Source of the DNA: Trichoplax sp. H2
Lineage: Eukaryota > Placozoa > Uniplacotomia > Trichoplacea
Direction of reading: 5' to 3'
Assembly (NCBI GenBank): GCA_003344405.1
Contig: NOWV01000365.1
Span: 1 to 35,637 of the forward strand
Length of the DNA: 35,637 nt
A model generated the notes under the pieces. That model was not told where the DNA came from and made no database searches. It worked only from the letters and a program-made list of their open reading frames with translations. Position numbers and translations under genes: made by a program. Shown here one piece after another: positions 31,634 through 35,637 of the stretch; position 1 is the first letter of the stretch; each line of letters starts with the position of its first letter.

Positions 31634-32553
31634 ATGTCCAGATTGATCGCATTTGTTGTTATCCTAGCTGCTATTGTACCCAATGGATTTTCTTCGGTAT
31701 ATTCTAGCTACATACTTAATGAAGAAACTCTTTTCTTTGCTGTTGCTATGCTTCATGATTACAGTAACATTTTTAGCAAATTACTATTTCTACTAATAGG
31801 ACTAGTATTAAAATCATATTTTACTGTTGATAGGTGGTTATCAAGCATCGCGCTAAATCTTGTTATGAAGTCAAAGAGTATCTTCAAGCTAACGAGAATG
31901 GATTTTATAATCTATTCGATAGCTTAGGCAGTCCTTACACTACTTATTGCGATTTTGAATCCGATACACCATTTGTTTGGACCTTGATAGAATCGTTTTC
32001 GTTACAAGAAGCTCAAAAAACAGCTAATCGTAAAGGTGTGTATGTAAATCATCCTATCGGAGAATGTATTCTATCTTGGTCAGCATTTCGATTATCTAGA
32101 CTCAGAATGGATACAATCATAAGCTCATATGGGACAACACACTATCGTACAACGTGCAATTTTAATTATGTTAATGGAACTGGATTAGCTAATCGTCGCG
32201 ATTACTTGAGAGGGGAGATTTGTCGACGCAGTTATTTCCACAGTACTTGGGCATTAAATAGATATGGCCAACCGACGTATATATGCAACTACGTCGACTA
32301 CGTCAATGTCCGTGGAACTACCTGTCGCAAGTGTACTGTTCCATTTGTTCGTCCTACAAGTAGCGTCCATGAACATATCGATCTTAGCATTGCAGCTTCC
32401 CATTGCAGTAAATTCACTCCTACCGATTCCATTTCCAATGAAGACGTTTTCGGACATTACGGTAATGCTAATCCGTTATTTTCATGTGCATCGAATGTGA
32501 ATTCTACAACTAATTGGTGGTTAGGAGGTGCTTATATTGCTGAAGCTTTTTAA
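31634..32553 (+). CDS. Secreted fibrinogen-related protein, copy 1
   Basis: Two exons, 31634-31696 and 31834-32553, joined in phase 0 (donor TCG|GTATAT, acceptor TGATAG), give about 260 residues. Exon one is a signal peptide (SRLIAFVVILAAIVPNGFSS). The mature part opens like a fibrinogen-related or intelectin-type domain: SCYEVK, then NGFYNLF, YCDF at about 60 and FVWTLIES. The rest is a conserved unit shared with the copy at 34561-35405: GECILS, TTCNFN, GLANRRDY, VDYVNVRGTTCRKC, CSKF, NEDVFG and STTNWWLGG. Cysteines are regularly spaced, suggesting disulphides outside the cell. Fibrinogen-related proteins often bind sugars or microbial surfaces, but no ligand site is evident here, so lectin or immune function is inference. 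An open frame from 31517 reads across the intron; paralogue alignment favours splicing. Confidence 0.8.
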
Positions 32554-34443
32554 GCGTTTTATTACTATCAAAAACTTAATCATAATTTTGATAAGGATAG
32601 AACTTAAATTTATTTATCGCCGTCTCTACTTTAATTCAACTTAGAGCTGTGTACACTTTTTGTAGCAATTTATCTATCATTGTTTAGTAATCATCTTTCT
32701 AGATATGTAGCTATAATTTTAAAAATGAACAAGTAACTTAGTTATTTTAGCTGATAATGTGCCGTAGCAGGTTATCAATGTACGGTACATGAATGCATAT
32801 CTCTGTGTACCCTAAAAAAGGAATAAAATTAATCTTTACACTCACTTGACAACTTGGTTTAATATCGCTTTATCCATGTCGAATAGTTGACAGATTCAAT
32901 GAAGTCAAAAAGCTAAAGATATTCAAATAGTAGAACTAGTGTAGATTATTACAAAGTCATGCTGGTATAAGGTCTAACTTGCTAGAGATCTACTATTCTC
33001 TGAGCTACCGTACTATATCAGTATCATAAATTAAAGTTCAATATCTTTTCGTCTGGATTATGAGCTTTTTTAGTTCAAGTTCTATATCATGCTGAACCGC
33101 AAGTGCAATTTTGTAAATACCTTAAGAAATTATTTGTAGGTTAAATCTAGACACTTTCTAGTAGACACGAAGGTCTTACCCAACAATGTAGTGCTTACAG
33201 TAGGAGTGCCTATAATTCTCTCTGTCTAGCATTTATCCTCTATTATATTAATTTTTGATGGTTATATAAATACAATAATGGAATCATATCTACAATCTAC
33301 AAAGGAGAGAGTATAATTAAGCAGAAAGGAATACAATTAACTTCGCCTACTTCAGTGGGAAATTAAACTGTGTAAGTTTATTCAATAATAATAGAATCAC
33401 GTCTACCAAATACTGTACAAGAAGTGAGCATCATCAATTAAAAAGTATTAATCAATCAGATAAACTACAATAGAAAATTTAAATCATAAATGTTTATTTA
33501 TTAAGAATAAAATCGTATATACTATTGATAAATATATCATCTAGATTGAAAGTCGAAGCGAGGCTATGCATAAATATGCCATATGAAGGTTATTGTAGCC
33601 ATTGTGATTATTAATTAAATACGACCATCTAATGTAGGGCAGGCTTTCAAGAAAGTGTCAATTTATTTTACAGAAGTCTTTAACTTACTCAACGTGTGTT
33701 TTTTTGCAATCATTCGGTAATCGAAAGGTTATTAAGACATTGAATAAATGACAATAGCAAGGGATTTCTGCTTCTCATATTTAATCGAATAACTAACTTA
33801 CGAATGAGGTGACAATTTTTTTCAACGCCTATTCGAAATCGCAAATCGAATTAACTTTTATTCTCTTAAGTTCTGATATCTCAGCAAGTTGTTTTCTTAC
33901 TATCAATTCGATATTAATGGCTTTATGTAATAGTGTAGTAAAGGAATTGCAGTCATGATAAACTTTCAACAAGGTTAATCAAGGTTCATCGTTCTAAGAA
34001 AATCGTCATGAAAATTATACTTGATATCCAACCCGGACAAATTTTAATCTTCCTATATTGATACACTTAAATCAGTGCAAGCTAAGGGATAAACAGTATA
34101 AAAGAGCGAAATAACATATACATTAGACATTATTGACAATTCTGTTTGCTTACTAAGCAATTGTTAATATTTGTGACGGTACTTGGTATAAATTATAAGC
34201 TTAGAAGAAGAAGTAACCCGCTTTTACAATTACTCGTTAATTAATATCCATCAAATTGAGGCAGACATTATTTGGTGCGATGCTAGACTAATAGAAAATT
34301 CAGATTCTATCTTGCATAATAGTCATTGTATTTAAAGTAGAACATGGAATAAAGGAATAAACATTTTAGTGTTTTCCCATTAACACAGCAGGCTATTTTT
34401 AGTCCACAAGTGAGCCACTAAAATAGCAGAATACTGTTCGTAG
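32554..34443. other. Intergenic DNA with duplicated segments
   Basis: No coding frame was seen. AATAAA at 32822-32827 is a possible poly(A) signal for the preceding gene. Segments near 33250-33450 resemble 27480-27600 (AATAATAATAGAATCA shared) and each other in part, and 34205-34310 resembles 27735-27830, so they belong to the duplicated upstream flank of this gene family. Confidence 0.5.
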
Positions 34444-34450
34444 TATAAAA
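34444..34450 (+). promoter_or_regulatory. TATA box candidate
   Basis: TATAAAA in the context GTAGTATAAAACCGC lies about 115 bases before the ATG at 34561. The same context (GTAGTATAAACTGCG) survives in the flank of the pseudogene at about 27956, which supports it as a conserved promoter element. Confidence 0.5.
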
Positions 34451-34560
34451 CCGCTCACGATTGAAATTAAGCTTACATTCTCCTCACACAATCTTGAATA
34501 CAACCGCATCATTTTTATGCAAGTAGCGTTACACAAATTTCCTTTCTTATCTAATTCAAG

Positions 34561-35405
34561 ATGATCAAAATCTGGTCTCTCTTTGCAATTGTGGCTCTCT
34601 TACCACTTGTCATGCCAAATGTAAGTCTAATAGCTCAAGTTTAGATCGGATATACTCGTATACCTTTAGTAATTCTAATTCCCTTGATTTTGATCTGTAA
34701 TATGAATAATGACGTTTACTTCTGTAGACACATCACAAACCTAAATCATGCTATGAAGTTAAACAATTCCTTAAAGCTACTGAAAATGGCTTTTTCACTC
34801 TTTATGATGCTAACGGTAACCCGTTCCGAAGTTTTTGCGATTTCGAATCAGAACCGCCTTTCGTTTGGACATTAATTGAATCTATGACTCTCGAAAATGC
34901 TCAAAAAGCACAACATAATAAGGGCTTCAGTGTCAATATCCCATTAGGCGAATGTCATACCTCTATGTCTCTCTTTCGCCTTCCATCCCATCATATGTCT
35001 TCTGTTTTATCTTCTTATGGATCCACACATTATCGTTCAACATGCAATTTCAATATCATTGAAGGAACTGGTCTAGCTAATCGTCGCGACTATATAAGAT
35101 TCTCGGCATGTAGAGGTGCTTCTACTCTCAGTAATATAAACGGTGGCTGTGTAGAGGTAGATTATATCAATATCAGAGGGCAATCATGTAGAAAGTGCCA
35201 GATGCCATTTTATGCTTCTAGTTCACATCATCTTCATATCGATCTTACTGCCGCAACAACTACTTGTAGTAGATTTGGCTTTACTAATTTTGTGGCCAAT
35301 GAAGACGTGTTTGGCTACTATAACTCTCATAATCCAACATTTTCTTGTACTGCCAACAAAAATTCAACTACTGCTTGGTGGATAGGTGGGGCATATGCCG
35401 AGTAA
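34561..35405 (+). CDS. Secreted fibrinogen-related protein, copy 2
   Basis: Exons 34561-34620 and 34728-35405 join in phase 0 (donor AAT|GTAAGT, acceptor TCTGTAG) to give about 245 residues. Exon one is a 20-residue signal peptide (MIKIWSLFAIVALLPLVMPN). The mature protein has SCYEVK (Cys28), NGFFTLYD, FCDF (Cys57) and FVWTLIES, as in fibrinogen-related or intelectin-like domains, then the family's own signature: GEC, STCNFN, GLANRRDY, VDYINIRGQSCRKC, HLHIDL, NEDVFGYY and STTAWWIGGAYAE at the C-terminus. It is shorter than copy 1, which has an extra loop after RGEICRR. It is the intact parent-like relative of the pseudogene at 28324 and of the 3' relics at 26876 and about 7140. A secreted, disulphide-bonded protein is well supported; its ligand is unknown. 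Confidence 0.85.
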
Positions 35406-35637
35406 ATTGGATTTCTCATTTGGTAACTGTCTATTATTTTTATTGTTTCAATTGGTTACTTGCGTAACACATTACACCGCATCGTAAGACTTTTAGGGCT
35501 AGTTAAGCTATATAAGTACCCTGAATTGCAGATATTAATAATGGCAGTTCTATAATATTATTTGTTATTAGCTCGTGATTCGAATTAAATATATACTTAT
35601 TGAGACTCAAGGGCTATTCAGTGTTTACAACATAACC
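35406..35637 (+). other. 3' flank of the last fibrinogen-like gene
   Basis: Non-coding to the window end. It matches the flank of the eroded relic at about 7358-7545 and, in part, the flank after 29160, which makes it a useful marker for old copies. No AATAAA was seen; ATTAAA near 35584 is a weaker poly(A) candidate. Confidence 0.5.

Noticed and set aside
31517-31927. Unspliced 136-codon frame over the first fibrinogen-like gene
   Set aside because: It reads through the intron and leaves the paralogue-conserved frame; splicing at 31696/31834 restores full alignment with the second copy.

Overview
The window looks like nuclear DNA from an early-branching animal. It is strongly AT-rich, its genes are split by short GT-AG introns, and it carries a complete animal-type fatty acid synthase, small death-domain genes and secreted fibrinogen-like genes. 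A placozoan (Trichoplax-like) source fits the compact genes and families. That assignment is inference; no species-specific marker was recognised.

Layout. (1) 1-9.9 kb is mostly AT-rich non-coding DNA. It holds a perfect hairpin (178-208), a nested inverted-repeat element (817-932), two dead copies of a 108-nt death-domain-gene linker exon (364-471, about 3470-3586), the eroded 3' end of a fibrinogen-like gene (about 7140-7545) and a partial tandem duplication (8822-9032). (2) 9.9-13.3 kb has two plus-strand death-domain genes, one with two death domains and one with a single domain, joined by phase-1 micro-exons. (3) 15.6-24.4 kb is a seven-exon minus-strand FASN gene (KS-MAT-DH-psiMT-ER-KR-ACP-TE). 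It has all main catalytic residues but carries one extra base that breaks the thioesterase frame near 16046-16068. (4) About 24.4-26.8 kb, just upstream of FASN, is a GC-richer, inverted-repeat-rich block with no recognised gene. (5) 26.9-35.4 kb is a plus-strand array of fibrinogen-related secreted-protein genes: a truncated 3' relic, one full-length pseudogene, and two intact two-exon genes (31634-32553 and 34561-35405).

How the parts relate. FASN makes long-chain fatty acids and looks like the single housekeeping gene. It is flanked by two families evolving by local duplication and decay: intracellular death-domain adaptors on the left and secreted fibrinogen-like proteins on the right. 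One dead fibrinogen-like copy lies on the far side of FASN, so the array once spanned or was moved across the locus. No CRISPR array, rRNA, tRNA or recognisable transposase was seen. Exon boundaries were read by eye from splice signals, phase and paralogue or FASN-family comparison.
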